Of a stretch of 53,318 nt of DNA, positions 9,382 to 19,528 are shown one piece after another. The stretch is from Bacillota bacterium (GTDB lineage: Bacteria > Bacillota > Limnochordia > Darwinibacteriales > DTU012), in NCBI GenBank assembly GCA_012837335.1, contig DURM01000078.1, positions 1 through 53,318 of the forward strand. The letters run 5' to 3'. The translations under genes were made by a program, and so were the position numbers. Position 1 is the first letter of the stretch; every line of letters begins with the position of its first letter. The notes beneath the pieces were generated by a model that searched no databases, was not told the origin of the DNA, and was given only the letters and a program-made list of their open reading frames with translations.

Positions 9382-10641
9382 TTGCTGGAAGCTTTGAGAA
9401 ATGCATGGCGAATTCCTGATTTAAGGCGAAAGATTCTTTATACTGCTGTGCTTTTGGCAGTAGCTCGAATTGGTGCTTATGTTCCAGTGCCCGGCGTTGA
9501 CGCAGTAGGATTAGCAGAACAGCTGGGCTTGGACAGCGGTAACATTTTTGGGCTCTTAGATCTATTTTCCGGCGGAGCGCTGGGAAGATTTACTCTCTTT
9601 TCTATGGGAGTAGGTCCTTACATTACCTCATCGATTATCATCCAGCTGCTGGCTCTGGTAATTCCACAGCTGGAACAGATGGTTAAAGAGGACCAAAAAG
9701 CTTCTGCCAGATTAACTCGCTATGGAACAGTAGTGCTGGCGTTCATCCAGGGCTTTGCCACTACGATTATGGCTAAGAACTGGGGCGTCATCGAGAATCC
9801 GAGTTTCTTCAACCTGCTGTTGATTATCCTCAGTTTGGTTGCCGGAACCAGCTTCTTGATGTGGTTAGGCGAAATGATTTCGGAAAAGGGAATCGGCAAT
9901 GGAATTTCAATGCTGATCTTTATCGGTATTGTAGCTGAGATTCCCTCTAATGTCCGCAATGTTTATCTTGCCCTGCAGGCAGATGCAATCAGTATCATCG
10001 GTGTAATTGTCTACTTGGCAGTATCCGTTGCCTTAATTGCAGCAATTGTACTTGTACAGGAAGGACAGCGCCGGATTCCGGTGCAGTATGCTAAGCGGGT
10101 AGTTGGCCGCAAGATGTACGGAGGACAATCAACTCATATTCCGCTCAGAGTAAACCAAGCAGGTGTCATTCCAGTTATTTTTGCGTCATCAATTCTTACT
10201 TTTCCACTGACGCTGGCACAGTTTATACCGGCGGTTAACGTAATCAACCGCTGGATAGGTTACGGCACCATTGGGTATAATCTGCTATATGTTGTTATGA
10301 TTGTCTTTTTTACCTATTTCTACACAGCGGTGACCTTCAATCCGCAGGAAGTAGCAGACAATATGAAAAAAAATGGTGGATTTGTGCCTGGGCTGCGTCC
10401 GGGACGTCCAACAGCTGAATATATGGAACGCGTTCTGACTCGCATTACCCTGCCAGGTGCTATTTTCTTGGCTGTAATTGCGGTAATGCCGTTTGTAATT
10501 TCGGCAGTAACTCGTATTCCACAGCAGATTTTAAGCTTGGGAGGAACCGGCTTAATTATTATGGTAGGTGTGGCACTGGATACTATGAAACAAATTGAGT
10601 CACATCTGCTTCTGAGACATTACGAAGGTTTTCTTAATTAG
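9382..10641 (+). CDS. secY: Preprotein translocase subunit SecY
   Basis: SecY (419 residues), the channel of the Sec translocon, with ten hydrophobic segments. It shows PGVDAVGLAEQL, the plug-region GGALGRFTLFSMGVGPYI, and the cytoplasmic loop motif around QVADNMKK-like (QEVADNMKKNGGFVPGLRPG). It starts with TTG immediately after the rplO stop; GAGGTGA in the end of rplO is the ribosome-binding site, so it is coupled to the ribosomal genes. Confidence 0.97.
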   Translation: MLEALRNAWRIPDLRRKILYTAVLLAVARIGAYVPVPGVDAVGLAEQLGLDSGNIFGLLDLFSGGALGRFTLFSMGVGPYITSSIIIQLLALVIPQLEQMVKEDQKASARLTRYGTVVLAFIQGFATTIMAKNWGVIENPSFFNLLLIILSLVAGTSFLMWLGEMISEKGIGNGISMLIFIGIVAEIPSNVRNVYLALQADAISIIGVIVYLAVSVALIAAIVLVQEGQRRIPVQYAKRVVGRKMYGGQSTHIPLRVNQAGVIPVIFASSILTFPLTLAQFIPAVNVINRWIGYGTIGYNLLYVVMIVFFTYFYTAVTFNPQEVADNMKKNGGFVPGLRPGRPTAEYMERVLTRITLPGAIFLAVIAVMPFVISAVTRIPQQILSLGGTGLIIMVGVALDTMKQIESHLLLRHYEGFLN

Positions 10642-10657
10642 TTAGGGGGAAGGGGCA

Positions 10658-11335
10658 TTGCGATTAGTATTACTCGGTTTACCGGGCGCAGGCAAAGGGA
10701 CCCAAGGTGAACAACTAGCCGAGAAATATAGCATTCCCCATATTTCAACAGGTAGTCTAATTCGATCAGTAATTAATTCTGGTTTGAAACTTGGTGAGAT
10801 TGTAAATGCCTATATTTCTAAGGGGAATTTAATACCAGATAACTTAATGATGGAAATGCTCCGGCAGAGAATTCTAGCAGATGATTGTCGTAATGGATGG
10901 ATTCTAGATGGTTTTCCTCGGACAGTTAAGCAAGCAATGCACCTCGATGAAACTTTAAAACAGGAATCTCTACAGCTCGATCGAGCATTTGACATTCGGA
11001 TTTCTGCACAGGAAGCGGTGCTGCGAATCACGAAGCGTCGGGTTTGCCGCAGCTGCGGTCAGATTTACAGTTTGGAGCAGAGCCCTGAAAAAGTATCCGG
11101 GGTCTGCGACCGCTGCGGTGGCCCACTTTATCAGCGACCCGATGACAATGTTGAAGTTGCGCAGCATCGTCTTCTCGTTTACATGGAACAAACACATCCT
11201 GTTGTGCATTACTATGCTCAGTCAGGCAGGTTAACCAGCATCAATGGAGAACAGGATATCCACGCAGTTTTTCGAGATCTAAGCGCTGCCGTTGCTGCGT
11301 TGTTTGATAAAAACAAAGCAGGTGATCAACTGTGA
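10658..11335 (+). CDS. adk: Adenylate kinase, zinc (LID) form
   Basis: Adenylate kinase (225 residues) converts ATP + AMP to 2 ADP. Visible are the P-loop GLPGAGKGT (residues 6-14), the AMP-site STGSLIR (usually STGDMLR, so slightly diverged), DGFPRT, and a LID domain with CRSC...CDRC that binds structural zinc. The start is TTG at 10658 after AGGGGGAAGGGG. The end overlaps the map start by four bases. Confidence 0.96.
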   Translation: MRLVLLGLPGAGKGTQGEQLAEKYSIPHISTGSLIRSVINSGLKLGEIVNAYISKGNLIPDNLMMEMLRQRILADDCRNGWILDGFPRTVKQAMHLDETLKQESLQLDRAFDIRISAQEAVLRITKRRVCRSCGQIYSLEQSPEKVSGVCDRCGGPLYQRPDDNVEVAQHRLLVYMEQTHPVVHYYAQSGRLTSINGEQDIHAVFRDLSAAVAALFDKNKAGDQL

Positions 11336-12078
11336 TTGTTTTGAAGTCAGAGCACGAACTGGCGGCAATGCGCAGAGCAGGTCAGGTGGTTGCGCAGGCT
11401 CATCAGCTTGTGAAGGAAAATCTGCGGCCGGGCATTACTACAAAAATGCTCGATCAGATAGTGGAAGAGTTTATTCTGTCCCAAAATGCGGTTCCAGCTT
11501 TCAAAGGATACAACGGCTATCCTGCGACAATTTGCGCATCTGTTAATGAAGTTGTAGTGCATGGGATACCAAATGATCTCCCGTTAGAAGAAGGTTGGAT
11601 TCTCAGTGTCGACATCGGTGCTTTTGTCGATGGTTTTTGCGGGGATTCAGCTTGGACTTATCCGATTGGGGAAATAGATGCCGAAGCGCAGAGACTGCTT
11701 ACGGTTACGGAAGAGTCTTTGTACAAAGGCATCGAGCAAGCAGTGATTGGCAATCGCCTATCCGACATCTCCCATCAGATCCAAACTGTTGTTGAAAGCA
11801 ATGGGTTCTCGGTTGTGCGCGATTTTGTCGGGCACGGAATAGGACGCAAAATGCATGAGTCACCCCAGATTCCCAACTTTGGTGAACCCGGACGCGGTCC
11901 TAGGTTAAAAGCGGGAATGACGCTGGCAATCGAACCGATGGTCAATATGGGGAGTTATCATGTGCGCATTTTACCGGATAACTGGACAACAGTAACGGTG
12001 GATGGAGGCTGGTCTGCTCATTTTGAGCACACCATTGCTATAACGGCTGATGGTCCGGAAATTCTTACCAAATTGTAG
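11332..12078 (+). CDS. map: Methionine aminopeptidase, type I
   Basis: MetAP (248 residues) removes the N-terminal methionine. The metal ligands are seen in order: [14 protein letters not shown] (two Asp), [12 protein letters not shown] (His), a Glu in IEPM and a Glu in FEHTIAIT. It starts GTG at 11332 inside the end of adk (GTGA overlap). The map gene between adk and infA is the standard Firmicute arrangement. Confidence 0.97.
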   Translation: MIVLKSEHELAAMRRAGQVVAQAHQLVKENLRPGITTKMLDQIVEEFILSQNAVPAFKGYNGYPATICASVNEVVVHGIPNDLPLEEGWILSVDIGAFVDGFCGDSAWTYPIGEIDAEAQRLLTVTEESLYKGIEQAVIGNRLSDISHQIQTVVESNGFSVVRDFVGHGIGRKMHESPQIPNFGEPGRGPRLKAGMTLAIEPMVNMGSYHVRILPDNWTTVTVDGGWSAHFEHTIAITADGPEILTKL

Positions 12079-12088
12079 GAGGGATAAT

Positions 12089-12391
12089 GTGGGGTTGGAG
12101 ATTGGCCAATTAGTTTCTTCGAAAGCGGGACGTGATGCTGGAAGAAGATACTTGGTACTTGCCAAACTGAATGACAAGCATGTGCTGGTCGCTGATGGTG
12201 TAACCCGAAAAGTTATCCAACCAAAGAAGAAGAATATCCGACATTTGGTGGCACATCGTCAAATAGCCACTGAAGTAGCACAGGCGTTACAGCAAGAACA
12301 AAAGCTCACCAATCAGCAGCTGAGGTTAGCAATAAAATCTCTTACTGAGTCAGCGGAGGAGCGAGAGGAGGTTTCGTCTGGTAATGGCTAA
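12089..12391 (+). CDS. KOW-domain RNA-binding protein (L14e/L6e-like)
   Basis: A 100-residue protein from GTG 12089, which follows TAGGAGGGATAAT. Residues 1-45 ([20 protein letters not shown], then [17 protein letters not shown]) form a KOW-type beta-barrel like that of archaeal/eukaryotic L14e. The rest is a charged, probably helical tail. Such proteins occur between map and infA in many Firmicutes; their exact role is not established, and ribosome-associated RNA binding is an inference. The 3' end overlaps infA by 8 nt. Confidence 0.85.
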   Translation: MGLEIGQLVSSKAGRDAGRRYLVLAKLNDKHVLVADGVTRKVIQPKKKNIRHLVAHRQIATEVAQALQQEQKLTNQQLRLAIKSLTESAEEREEVSSGNG

Positions 12392-12602
12392 AGATGATGT
12401 GATCGAAGTTGAAGGCACAGTAGTGGAACCACTGCCGAACGCGATGTTTCGTGTAGAATTAGAAAATGGTCATAAGGTTTTGGCTCATATCTCCGGCAAG
12501 ATGAGGATGCATTTTATCAGAATTCTGCCGGGTGACAAAGTAACAGTAGAGCTTTCCCCTTATGATTTAACTCGAGGTAGAATCGTTTATCGAAAAAAAT
12601 AG
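12384..12602 (+). CDS. infA: Translation initiation factor IF-1
   Basis: IF-1 (72 residues), an S1-type OB fold that occupies the A site during initiation. It starts [20 protein letters not shown] and ends [12 protein letters not shown] as in the family. The ATG lies within the end of the KOW gene, preceded by AGAGGAGGTTTCGTCTGGTA (a long spacer of about 12 nt). Confidence 0.98.
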   Translation: MAKDDVIEVEGTVVEPLPNAMFRVELENGHKVLAHISGKMRMHFIRILPGDKVTVELSPYDLTRGRIVYRKK

Positions 12603-12610
12603 ACGGCTAA

Positions 12611-12736
<126 letters not shown>

Positions 12737-12759
12737 ATTTCCAAGGAGGTGCTTAGCTA

Positions 12760-13125
12760 GTGGCAAGAATTGCTGGGGTAGATCTGCCTCGTGAGAAACG
12801 GGTGGAAATCGGTTTAACTTATATTTTTGGCATTGGACGTTCCACCTCTCAAAAGATCCTCACAATCTGCGGTATTGACCCGGATACACGTGTTGGTGAT
12901 TTAACAGAGGAAGAAGAAATCAAGCTGCGCGAAGTCATTGAGAACCAATTCCTGGTTGAAGGTGACCTGCGGCGTGAAATAAACATGAACATCAAGAGAC
13001 TGCGCGACATTGGCTGCTATCGCGGTTTGCGTCACCGCAGAGGCCTGCCAGTTCGCGGCCAAAGAACAAAAACTAACGCCCGGACTCGCAAGGGACCGAA
13101 GCGTGTAGCTGGTAAGAGACGCTAG
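12760..13125 (+). CDS. rpsM: 30S ribosomal protein S13
   Basis: S13 (121 residues) bridges the 30S head to the 50S. It starts [20 protein letters not shown], and ends with [20 protein letters not shown] and a basic tail. The start is GTG at 12760 after CCAAGGAGGTGCTTAGCTA. Confidence 0.98.
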   Translation: MARIAGVDLPREKRVEIGLTYIFGIGRSTSQKILTICGIDPDTRVGDLTEEEEIKLREVIENQFLVEGDLRREINMNIKRLRDIGCYRGLRHRRGLPVRGQRTKTNARTRKGPKRVAGKRR

Positions 13126-13144
13126 AGAAAGGAGGAACTAGTTA

Positions 13145-13540
13145 ATGGCAAGAACCCGCAGAGGGCAACGTCCCAGAAGGCGTGAGCGGAAGAATATTCA
13201 AAGCGGTATTGCTCATATCCGTTCTACTTTTAATAATACAATTGTCAGTATCAGTGATGAACAGGGTAATGTAATTTCCTGGGCAAGCGCAGGAAATATG
13301 GGTTTTAAAGGGTCGCGCAAAGGTACACCTTTTGCTGCTGGTATGGCTGCTGAAACTGCTGCCAAAACCGCTATGGAGCATGGTTTGCGCGAGGTAAAAG
13401 TATATGTTAAAGGACCTGGAGCTGGAAGAGAAGCAGCAATAAGGTCTTTACAAAGTGCAGGCATAGATGTTAATGTTATTAAAGATGTTACTCCGATTCC
13501 TCACAATGGTTGCAGACCACCGAAACGGAGAAGAGTATAA
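13145..13540 (+). CDS. rpsK: 30S ribosomal protein S11
   Basis: S11 (131 residues) of the 30S platform, near the E-site mRNA. The motifs [18 protein letters not shown] and the C-terminal [18 protein letters not shown] are diagnostic. The ATG follows AAAGGAGGAACTAGTTA. Confidence 0.98.
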   Translation: MARTRRGQRPRRRERKNIQSGIAHIRSTFNNTIVSISDEQGNVISWASAGNMGFKGSRKGTPFAAGMAAETAAKTAMEHGLREVKVYVKGPGAGREAAIRSLQSAGIDVNVIKDVTPIPHNGCRPPKRRRV

Positions 13541-13565
13541 TTATGGTCAGCGGAGGTGAAAGTGA

Positions 13566-14189
13566 ATGAGATATACAGGACCAGTTTGTCGCCTGTGCAG
13601 ACGGGAAGGTGTTAAACTTTACCTGAAAGGTGACAAGTGCTATACAGATAAATGTCCAGTTCAGCGCCGGGCATACCCGCCGGGACAGCACGGACAATCC
13701 CGCAAAAAGTTATCTGAGTACGGACTGCAGTTGAGAATGAAGCAGAGACTGCGCCGGATTTACGGTGTTTCTGAGCGTCAGTTAGAGAACTATTATGATG
13801 ACGCAGCCCGCAAACGCGGTATTACCGGTGAAATTCTGCTCCAAACTCTGGAAATGCGTTTAGATAACGTGCTCTATCGCTTTGGTGTCGGTGCATCTAG
13901 ACCGCAAGCAAGACAATTGGTTATGCACGGACATGTGACTGTTAACGGTAAGAAAGTTGATATCCCATCATATCAAGTTAAAGTTGGAGACGTTATTGCA
14001 GTAAAAGAGTCTTCACGCAATCTTGATGTGGTTAAAGCTAATGCTGAAGCTGCATCCGGACGAGCTCTGCCTGATTGGCTGGAGTTTGATCTGGAGAAAT
14101 TAGAGGGAAGCATTAAAGCTGTTCCTGCACGGGAGCAAATCGACATTCCTGTTGAAGAGCATCTCATTGTTGAGTTCTACTCCAGATAG
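13566..14189 (+). CDS. rpsD: 30S ribosomal protein S4, zinc form
   Basis: S4 (207 residues), a primary 16S binder. The N-terminus carries four cysteines (C8, C11, C25, C30 by my count), the zinc-knuckle form. The S4 RNA-binding domain spans about residues 97-160 ([21 protein letters not shown]). It lies within the alpha operon, as in clostridia and E. coli; in B. subtilis it is elsewhere. The ATG follows GCGGAGGTGAAAGTGA. Confidence 0.97.
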   Translation: MRYTGPVCRLCRREGVKLYLKGDKCYTDKCPVQRRAYPPGQHGQSRKKLSEYGLQLRMKQRLRRIYGVSERQLENYYDDAARKRGITGEILLQTLEMRLDNVLYRFGVGASRPQARQLVMHGHVTVNGKKVDIPSYQVKVGDVIAVKESSRNLDVVKANAEAASGRALPDWLEFDLEKLEGSIKAVPAREQIDIPVEEHLIVEFYSR

Positions 14190-14228
14190 GAATACTATCA
14201 CTTTAACCCTCAAAAGGTTCGAGTCCTT

Positions 14229-14262
14229 AGCTGCAGATGTCGTTTTATGGGGCTCTGTAGCT
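14229..14262 (+). other. Inverted repeat in the rpsD-rpoA gap
   Basis: AGCTGCAG (14229-14236) can pair with CTGTAGCT (14255-14262) over 8 bp including one G-T pair, leaving an 18-nt loop. It lies in the 111-nt gap before rpoA. There is no U-tract, so it is not a terminator. It may be a processing or translation-control structure; nothing else in the gap is recognisable. Confidence 0.3.
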
Positions 14263-14300
14263 TGACAAACGTGCAATCGAGAAGGAGGGTGTTTTTGGTA

Positions 14301-15242
14301 ATGATCGAGATTGAAAAACCAAAAGTCGAGCAGATTGAATTAACGGAGGACTATGGCCGTTTTGTGATAGAGCCTCTGGAAAGAGGTTATGGCATTACGC
14401 TTGGTAACAGCTTGCGTCGAGTTCTGCTTTCTTCGCTGCCTGGCACAGCGGTGACTTCAGTGAAGATTGACGGTGTGCTCCATGAGTTTTCCACCATCCC
14501 AGGGGTGGTCGAAGATACAGTAGATATCGTCCTGAATCTGAAGAAACTGCTCGTAAAGCTGTACACTGATGAGCCTGTTGTGGTTAGAATTGAGGCTAAT
14601 GGAGCAGGCCCTGTGTACGCGCGGGATATTATTGCCGATGCAAGTGTGGAGATCCTGAATCCCGATCTGTATATTGCAACTTTACAGGAGGATGGGAGCC
14701 TCAATATGGAAATTACCGTTGCCAAAGGAAGAGGCTATGTTCCGGCCGAACGAAACAAGCTTCCTGAGCATCCTATAGGTATTATTCCTGTCGATTCTAT
14801 TTTTACTCCTGTAAGCAAGGTCAACTTCCAGATCGATAATACACGGGTTGGTCAGGTTACAGACTACGACAAGTTAACTATCGACATCTGGACCGACAAA
14901 ACAATTGCACCGGATGAGGCGCTGGGCCTGGCATCCAAGATTCTCATCGAGCATCTTAAATTGTTTACCAATCTCACTGATACCAGCGATGAAGTTGAGA
15001 TCATGGTCGAGAAAGAGGAAGAAGCGATTGATCGCTTGCTGGAAATGACCATCGAAGAGCTGGATCTTTCAGTACGTTCCTATAACTGCCTCAAACGGGC
15101 TGGCATTAACACACTTGAAGAGTTAACCAGAAAAACAGAAGAAGACATGATGAAAGTCCGTAACTTAGGCAAGAAATCCCTCGCAGAGGTCAAAGAAAAG
15201 CTCGCCGCTTTAGGACTCTCGTTACGGGAATCTGAAGAATAA
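14301..15242 (+). CDS. rpoA: RNA polymerase alpha subunit
   Basis: Alpha (313 residues) dimerises to assemble RNA polymerase. The N-terminal domain shows [19 protein letters not shown] (residues about 30-50). The C-terminal domain (about 240-310) contains the UP-element/activator-binding helix-hairpin-helix motif with [14 protein letters not shown] and [18 protein letters not shown] 14301 gives the usual MIEIEKPK start but is 12 nt from AAGGAGGG; an in-frame TTG at 14295 has better spacing and is an alternative. Confidence 0.97.
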   Translation: MIEIEKPKVEQIELTEDYGRFVIEPLERGYGITLGNSLRRVLLSSLPGTAVTSVKIDGVLHEFSTIPGVVEDTVDIVLNLKKLLVKLYTDEPVVVRIEANGAGPVYARDIIADASVEILNPDLYIATLQEDGSLNMEITVAKGRGYVPAERNKLPEHPIGIIPVDSIFTPVSKVNFQIDNTRVGQVTDYDKLTIDIWTDKTIAPDEALGLASKILIEHLKLFTNLTDTSDEVEIMVEKEEEAIDRLLEMTIEELDLSVRSYNCLKRAGINTLEELTRKTEEDMMKVRNLGKKSLAEVKEKLAALGLSLRESEE

Positions 15243-15257
15243 GGTAGGTGAACGAAT

Positions 15258-15596
15258 GTGAAACTGAAAAAACTAGGCCGCACTTCCAGCCATAGACGGG
15301 CCTTACTGCGCAGCTTAGTAACACAATTAGTGCTTCATGGGCGTATAGAAACAACAGAAGCAAAAGCAAAAGCTGTCAAGCCCTTAGCTGATAAAATGGT
15401 TACCTTAGGTAAACGTGGAGATTTGCATGCTCGGCGACAGGCAGCTGCTTTCCTTATACAGCCAGAGGCCGTAAAGAAATTATTTGACGATATCGCTCCT
15501 AAGTACGAGGATCGCAGTGGTGGATACACGCGCATTATGAAAACAGCTCCACGCCGCGGTGATGCAGCTCCGATGGCTATTATAGAGTGGGTTTAG
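15258..15596 (+). CDS. rplQ: 50S ribosomal protein L17
   Basis: L17 (112 residues) at the tunnel exit. It has [22 protein letters not shown] and the C-terminal [23 protein letters not shown]. The start is GTG at 15258. It is the last gene of the alpha operon and is followed by a terminator hairpin. Confidence 0.98.
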   Translation: MKLKKLGRTSSHRRALLRSLVTQLVLHGRIETTEAKAKAVKPLADKMVTLGKRGDLHARRQAAAFLIQPEAVKKLFDDIAPKYEDRSGGYTRIMKTAPRRGDAAPMAIIEWV

Positions 15597-15641
15597 CCAC
15601 CCATTGTACTTGTGGGCAGAAATTCGAGGATAGTTGCAGGT

Positions 15642-15676
15642 CGCAGAGGTAGTTACCTCTGCGTTCTCTGTTATTT
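15642..15676 (+). terminator. Intrinsic terminator after rplQ
   Basis: A perfect 9-bp stem CGCAGAGGT / ACCTCTGCG with an AGTT loop is followed by TTCTCTGTTATTT. It closes the ribosomal cluster about 45 nt after rplQ. The U-tract is interrupted, so some read-through into ecfA1 is likely, and no separate ecf promoter is obvious. Confidence 0.75.
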
Positions 15677-15703
15677 ATAGGTTTGCAATGTGGAGTGATT
15701 ACC

Positions 15704-16549
15704 ATGGCAGAAGCTTTAATTAAATTTACTGATGTCAGCTTTTCTTACGGTGCAGATTCGGCGCAGGAATTAGAAGCGTTAGCGGGAATTAATTTAGAAA
15801 TCGCAGCCGGAGAGTTTGTAGCAGTGCTGGGCCACAACGGCTCGGGTAAATCCACCCTCGCCAAGCATATCAACGCCCTACTTGTGCCAACAAGCGGGAG
15901 TGTAGTGGTAGGCGGGATCGATACCAAGGATGCAGATCGGGTTTGGGAAATACGGCAGACTGCAGGAATGGTATTTCAGAATCCAGACAACCAGCTGGTC
16001 GCTACGACGGTTGAAGAAGATGTGGCTTTTGGACCGGAAAACCTTGGTATTCCTACTCCTGAGATTCACCATCGAGTTGATGAAGCTCTGGAACTGGTTG
16101 GGATGAGTGAGTTTCGTCTGCGTTCTCCGCACCAGCTTTCTGGAGGGCAGAAGCAGCGCGTTGCTATCGCGGGCATGATTGCCATGCGGCCCCGCTGTAT
16201 TGTGCTGGACGAGCCGACTGCGATGCTGGATCCAATGGGTAGACAGGAAGTCATGGATACGATCTTGAAACTAAACCGCCAAGAGAACATCACCATTGTT
16301 CTCATTACCCACGCAATGGAAGAAGCAATCCTTGCTGATCGAATCATAGTTATGGAAGCAGGAAGAGTGGTCTTGTCCGGGGTTCCTAGAGAAGTCTTTT
16401 CTCAAGTCGAAACTCTAACTCAACTGCGTCTGGATGTCCCTCAGGTTACTGCCCTGGCTAATCGCTTGCGCAAACGGGGATATACGCAGATTCCAAATAA
16501 TATCTTGACCATTGAAGAGATGGTGAATGTGTTATGCCAATTAGAGTAG
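15704..16549 (+). CDS. ecfA1: ECF transporter ATPase A1
   Basis: An ABC ATPase of 281 residues from ATG 15704 (preceded by TGGAGTG). Walker [10 protein letters not shown], the Q-loop [21 protein letters not shown] segment typical of EcfA, signature [13 protein letters not shown] and Walker B CIVLDEPT are present. With EcfA2 and EcfT it energises vitamin uptake through exchangeable S components, none of which lie here. It overlaps ecfA2 by 16 nt. Confidence 0.95.
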   Translation: MAEALIKFTDVSFSYGADSAQELEALAGINLEIAAGEFVAVLGHNGSGKSTLAKHINALLVPTSGSVVVGGIDTKDADRVWEIRQTAGMVFQNPDNQLVATTVEEDVAFGPENLGIPTPEIHHRVDEALELVGMSEFRLRSPHQLSGGQKQRVAIAGMIAMRPRCIVLDEPTAMLDPMGRQEVMDTILKLNRQENITIVLITHAMEEAILADRIIVMEAGRVVLSGVPREVFSQVETLTQLRLDVPQVTALANRLRKRGYTQIPNNILTIEEMVNVLCQLE

Positions 16550-17385
16550 AAGGATTATCATATATCTATAACGCCGGTCAGCCCATGGAGAAGCTGGCTC
16601 TCAATGATGTCTCCCTGACGGTTGAGGATGGCGAGTTTATTGGTTTGATTGGGCATACCGGCTCGGGGAAATCTACCTTGGTACAGCATTTCAATGGTCT
16701 GTTAAAACCTACCAAAGGCCGGATTTACCTTGATGGTATCGATATCCACAGCAAAGGGATAACTCTCCGTTCGGTGAGACAGCAAGTTGGCATGGTTTTC
16801 CAGTATCCCGAGTATCAGCTCTTTGGAGAAACTGTGTTTGAAGATATCGCTTTTGGACCAAAAAACATGGGCGTTTCCGATCAGGAACTGGATGAGCGAG
16901 TTGATTGGGCTTTGGATTTAGTCGGCTTAGACAGCAGCTTCAAAGAGCGTTCGCCGTTTGAGCTTTCAGGAGGACAGAAGCGGAAAGTGGCCATCGCCGG
17001 CGTATTGGCGATGCGGCCGCGGATTCTGATTCTGGACGAACCTACCGCCGGTCTGGATCCAAAAGGCAGGGATGAGATATTATCGCTGGTTTCCCGCCTG
17101 CATCAGCAGGAAAAAACCACGATTATTTTGGTCAGCCACAGTATGGAAGATATTGCCCGCTTGGCAAGCCGGCTGATTGTAATGGCTAATGGTGAAATTG
17201 TACTGGAAGGCCCACCAGAAGTTGTCTTTAAAGAGGCTGATTATCTGGAGAAGATCGGTTTAGGGGTTCCCCAGATGAAAAAGCTGCTGCAGGCTCTGCA
17301 GGCACAGGGATTAGACGTGCATCCGGATCATTATACAATCGAGGCCGCTGAAGGCGAAATTGTGAGATTATTGGAGACGAAATAA
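16534..17385 (+). CDS. ecfA2: ECF transporter ATPase A2
   Basis: The second ATPase (283 residues) of the ECF module. Walker [29 protein letters not shown], signature [13 protein letters not shown] and Walker [14 protein letters not shown] are intact. The signature differs from A1, as usual for the A1/A2 heterodimer. The start lies within ecfA1, and the next gene begins one base after its stop. Confidence 0.95.
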   Translation: MPIRVEGLSYIYNAGQPMEKLALNDVSLTVEDGEFIGLIGHTGSGKSTLVQHFNGLLKPTKGRIYLDGIDIHSKGITLRSVRQQVGMVFQYPEYQLFGETVFEDIAFGPKNMGVSDQELDERVDWALDLVGLDSSFKERSPFELSGGQKRKVAIAGVLAMRPRILILDEPTAGLDPKGRDEILSLVSRLHQQEKTTIILVSHSMEDIARLASRLIVMANGEIVLEGPPEVVFKEADYLEKIGLGVPQMKKLLQALQAQGLDVHPDHYTIEAAEGEIVRLLETK

Positions 17386-17386
17386 G

Positions 17387-18184
17387 ATGGCAATGATGAG
17401 AAATATTACAATCGGACAGTATATTCCAGGTGAATCCCTCATCCACCGCTTAGATCCCCGCACCAAGATTATTGCAACATTTTTGTTTATCGCGCTGTTA
17501 TTTTTGGTGGATACTTTTATTGGCTATGCATGTGGTGCTGTTCTAATCCTGCTGTCAGTCATTCTGTCAAGAATCCCGATTAAGTTTATCCTCCGGGGGA
17601 TCAAGCCTTTGGCAGTAATTATTGTTTTGACTTTGTCGCTCCATTTCTTTATGACCGATGGTCGAGTTATCTTTCAGCTCGGCTTCATCAAGGTTACCGA
17701 AGAAGGAGTGGTGCGCGGTTTAATGATGGGCTCCCGGTTGGTGCTGTTGGTAATCGGCACTTCAATCCTCACTCTCACCACTTCGCCAATTCTGCTGACA
17801 GATGGGATTGAGAGCCTGCTGAAACCGTTTAAGGTCATTGGGGTTCCGGCACATGAATTGGCAATGATGATGACCATTGCCCTGCGCTTTATTCCTACCT
17901 TAGTTGAAGAAACGGAGAAAATCATGAAAGCGCAGATGGCCAGGGGAGCGGATTTTGAATCTGGCAATATTTTCCAAAGGGCTAAGAGCTTAATTCCGAT
18001 TCTGATTCCTCTATTTATCAATGCGTTTCGCCGGGCAGATGATTTGGCAACTGCCATGGAAGCAAGAGGATACCGCGGCGGAGAAGGCAGAACCAAATTC
18101 CGGGTCTTAAAGTTTACTCACCAAGATGGCTTTACTCTGCTATTTGTCACTGCGTTTGTTGTTTTAGTCAGCATCTATTTTTAG
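17387..18184 (+). CDS. ecfT: ECF transporter transmembrane protein EcfT
   Basis: EcfT (265 residues), the membrane scaffold of the ECF module. It starts with GQYIPGESLIHRLDPRTKI, has several hydrophobic helices between residues 25 and 120, then the two coupling-helix motifs AQMARGADF and AMEARGYRGG (each with the A-R-G signature), and a last membrane helix at the C-terminus. The ATG at 17387 is one base from the ecfA2 stop, so coupling is likely. Confidence 0.95.
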   Translation: MAMMRNITIGQYIPGESLIHRLDPRTKIIATFLFIALLFLVDTFIGYACGAVLILLSVILSRIPIKFILRGIKPLAVIIVLTLSLHFFMTDGRVIFQLGFIKVTEEGVVRGLMMGSRLVLLVIGTSILTLTTSPILLTDGIESLLKPFKVIGVPAHELAMMMTIALRFIPTLVEETEKIMKAQMARGADFESGNIFQRAKSLIPILIPLFINAFRRADDLATAMEARGYRGGEGRTKFRVLKFTHQDGFTLLFVTAFVVLVSIYF

Positions 18185-18196
18185 GATGAAGGCAGA

Positions 18197-18943
18197 ATGG
18201 CTAATTATAAGTTGGTAATCGAGTATGATGGGACAAACTATAATGGTTTTCAAATTCAACCGAACGGCATAACTGTTCAGGGTCTTTTGGAAGAAGCCTT
18301 GAGTAGAATTGCTAAGACTGAAGTTAAGATTATCGCAGCCGGGCGCACTGATGCCGGTGTGCATGCCTTTAATCAAGTTGTTAATTTTAATGCTAATTTG
18401 ACGGTGCCGGTAGAAAGAATGGCCGTAGCGCTGAACAGTCTGCTGCCGAAGGACATTCGGGTTAGAGGATGCGAAATAGTCCCTGACAGCTTTCATGCCC
18501 GCTATGATGCAGTGGAGAAAACCTACTTATACCGCATCCGCCACGGCCAAATCGAATCTGCATTTGAGCATAAGTACTGTTGGTGGCTGAAGCGAGAACT
18601 TGACTGGGATTTGATCGAACAAGCGGGTTTGCTGCTTGTAGGTACCCATGATTTTGCCGGCTTTGCTGCCAGCGGATCAGGTGTAAAAACTACCGTGCGT
18701 ACCATCAGCAATTATTCACTTACTAAAGCAGTTAATGGCGGAGACATCCGTTTTACCGCCGATGGATTTTTGTACAATATGGTGCGCAATATGGTGGGAA
18801 CCTTAGTGGAAATTGGTCTCGGCAAACGCCCAGTGGAAGATATACCGCGGATTTTATGTTCCCGGGATCGAACTCAAGCGGGAGTTACAGCACCGGCGCA
18901 GGGGTTGTTTTTGGAAAGCATTATTTATCCTGATCTTACTTGA
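18197..18943 (+). CDS. truA: tRNA pseudouridine(38-40) synthase TruA
   Basis: TruA (248 residues) isomerises uridines 38-40 of the anticodon arm. The catalytic Asp is in AAGRTDAGVHA (about residue 51), with YNGFQIQPN upstream and FLYNMVRNMVGTLVEIG downstream. It follows ecfT by 12 nt, the classical ecf-truA-rplM-rpsI order. Its TGA stop lies inside the -35 box of the rplM promoter. Confidence 0.96.
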   Translation: MANYKLVIEYDGTNYNGFQIQPNGITVQGLLEEALSRIAKTEVKIIAAGRTDAGVHAFNQVVNFNANLTVPVERMAVALNSLLPKDIRVRGCEIVPDSFHARYDAVEKTYLYRIRHGQIESAFEHKYCWWLKRELDWDLIEQAGLLLVGTHDFAGFAASGSGVKTTVRTISNYSLTKAVNGGDIRFTADGFLYNMVRNMVGTLVEIGLGKRPVEDIPRILCSRDRTQAGVTAPAQGLFLESIIYPDLT

Positions 18944-18968
18944 CATGTTGTTCGTTTTTCTGTAAAAT
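18940..18968 (+). promoter_or_regulatory. Sigma-A promoter of rplM-rpsI
   Basis: TTGACA (18940-18945), a 17-nt spacer and TAAAAT (18963-18968). This is close to consensus. The -35 box overlaps the last codons of truA. Transcription would start near 18975, so the RNA carries the L13-type leader. Confidence 0.85.
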
Positions 18969-18988
18969 GATATGTGGTGATTTTTAGG

Positions 18989-19042
18989 TAACCTCCTGAT
19001 TGGATTGTTGTCCAGCCCCGTACAACTGTTCCAATGAGGTGA
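18989..19042 (+). promoter_or_regulatory. L13-type ribosomal protein leader
   Basis: Within the 5' UTR of rplM, ACCTC (18991-18995) pairs with GAGGT (19036-19040), ATTGGA (18999-19004) with TCCAAT (19030-19035), leaving a CTG bulge, and GTTGT (19007-19011) with ACAAC (19022-19026). A long bulged hairpin at this place matches the known Firmicute L13 leader, through which L13 is thought to repress its own operon. The assignment is by position and shape; no covariance model was run. Confidence 0.7.
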
Positions 19043-19080
19043 GTATACAGTTACGCATAAGCTTGCAAGGGGGGAAGATC

Positions 19081-19512
19081 GTGAAAACATACATGGCAAA
19101 CAAAGAAAATATCGAAAGAAAATGGTATGTTATCGACGCTACAGATAAAACTTTAGGCCGTCTGGCAACACAAATCGCAACAATTTTGCGCGGCAAGCAT
19201 AAACCAATTTACACTCCGCATGTTGATACAGGCGACCATGTTATTGTAATTAACGCTGAAAAAGTTAGATTAACCGGAAATAAACTTCAGGATAAAAAGT
19301 ACTACCGCCACAGCGGATATCCTGGTGGACTGAGAGTAAGAACTGCTGGGCAGATTCTCAGCAGCGGACGTCCAGAGCAAGTGCTCAAGCTCGCTGTTAA
19401 AGGTATGTTGCCTCATAATCGGTTAGGCAGAAAGATGTTCAAGAAGTTGAAGGTTTACGCTGGTAATGAGCATCCTCACAGTGCTCAGAAGCCTGAGAAA
19501 CTAGACATATAA
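19081..19512 (+). CDS. rplM: 50S ribosomal protein L13
   Basis: L13 (143 residues), an early 50S assembly protein. It contains [21 protein letters not shown], the [14 protein letters not shown] segment and the [18 protein letters not shown] signature. The GTG at 19081 follows AAGGGGGGAAGATC; the frame stays open upstream, but that would run into the leader structure. Confidence 0.97.
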   Translation: MKTYMANKENIERKWYVIDATDKTLGRLATQIATILRGKHKPIYTPHVDTGDHVIVINAEKVRLTGNKLQDKKYYRHSGYPGGLRVRTAGQILSSGRPEQVLKLAVKGMLPHNRLGRKMFKKLKVYAGNEHPHSAQKPEKLDI

Positions 19513-19528
19513 GAGAGGGGGCTAAAAA

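Noticed and set aside
14216-14226. GGTTCGAGTCC resembles a tRNA T-loop
   Set aside because: No matching acceptor stem, D-arm or anticodon arm upstream; the 5' side falls in rpsD coding sequence.
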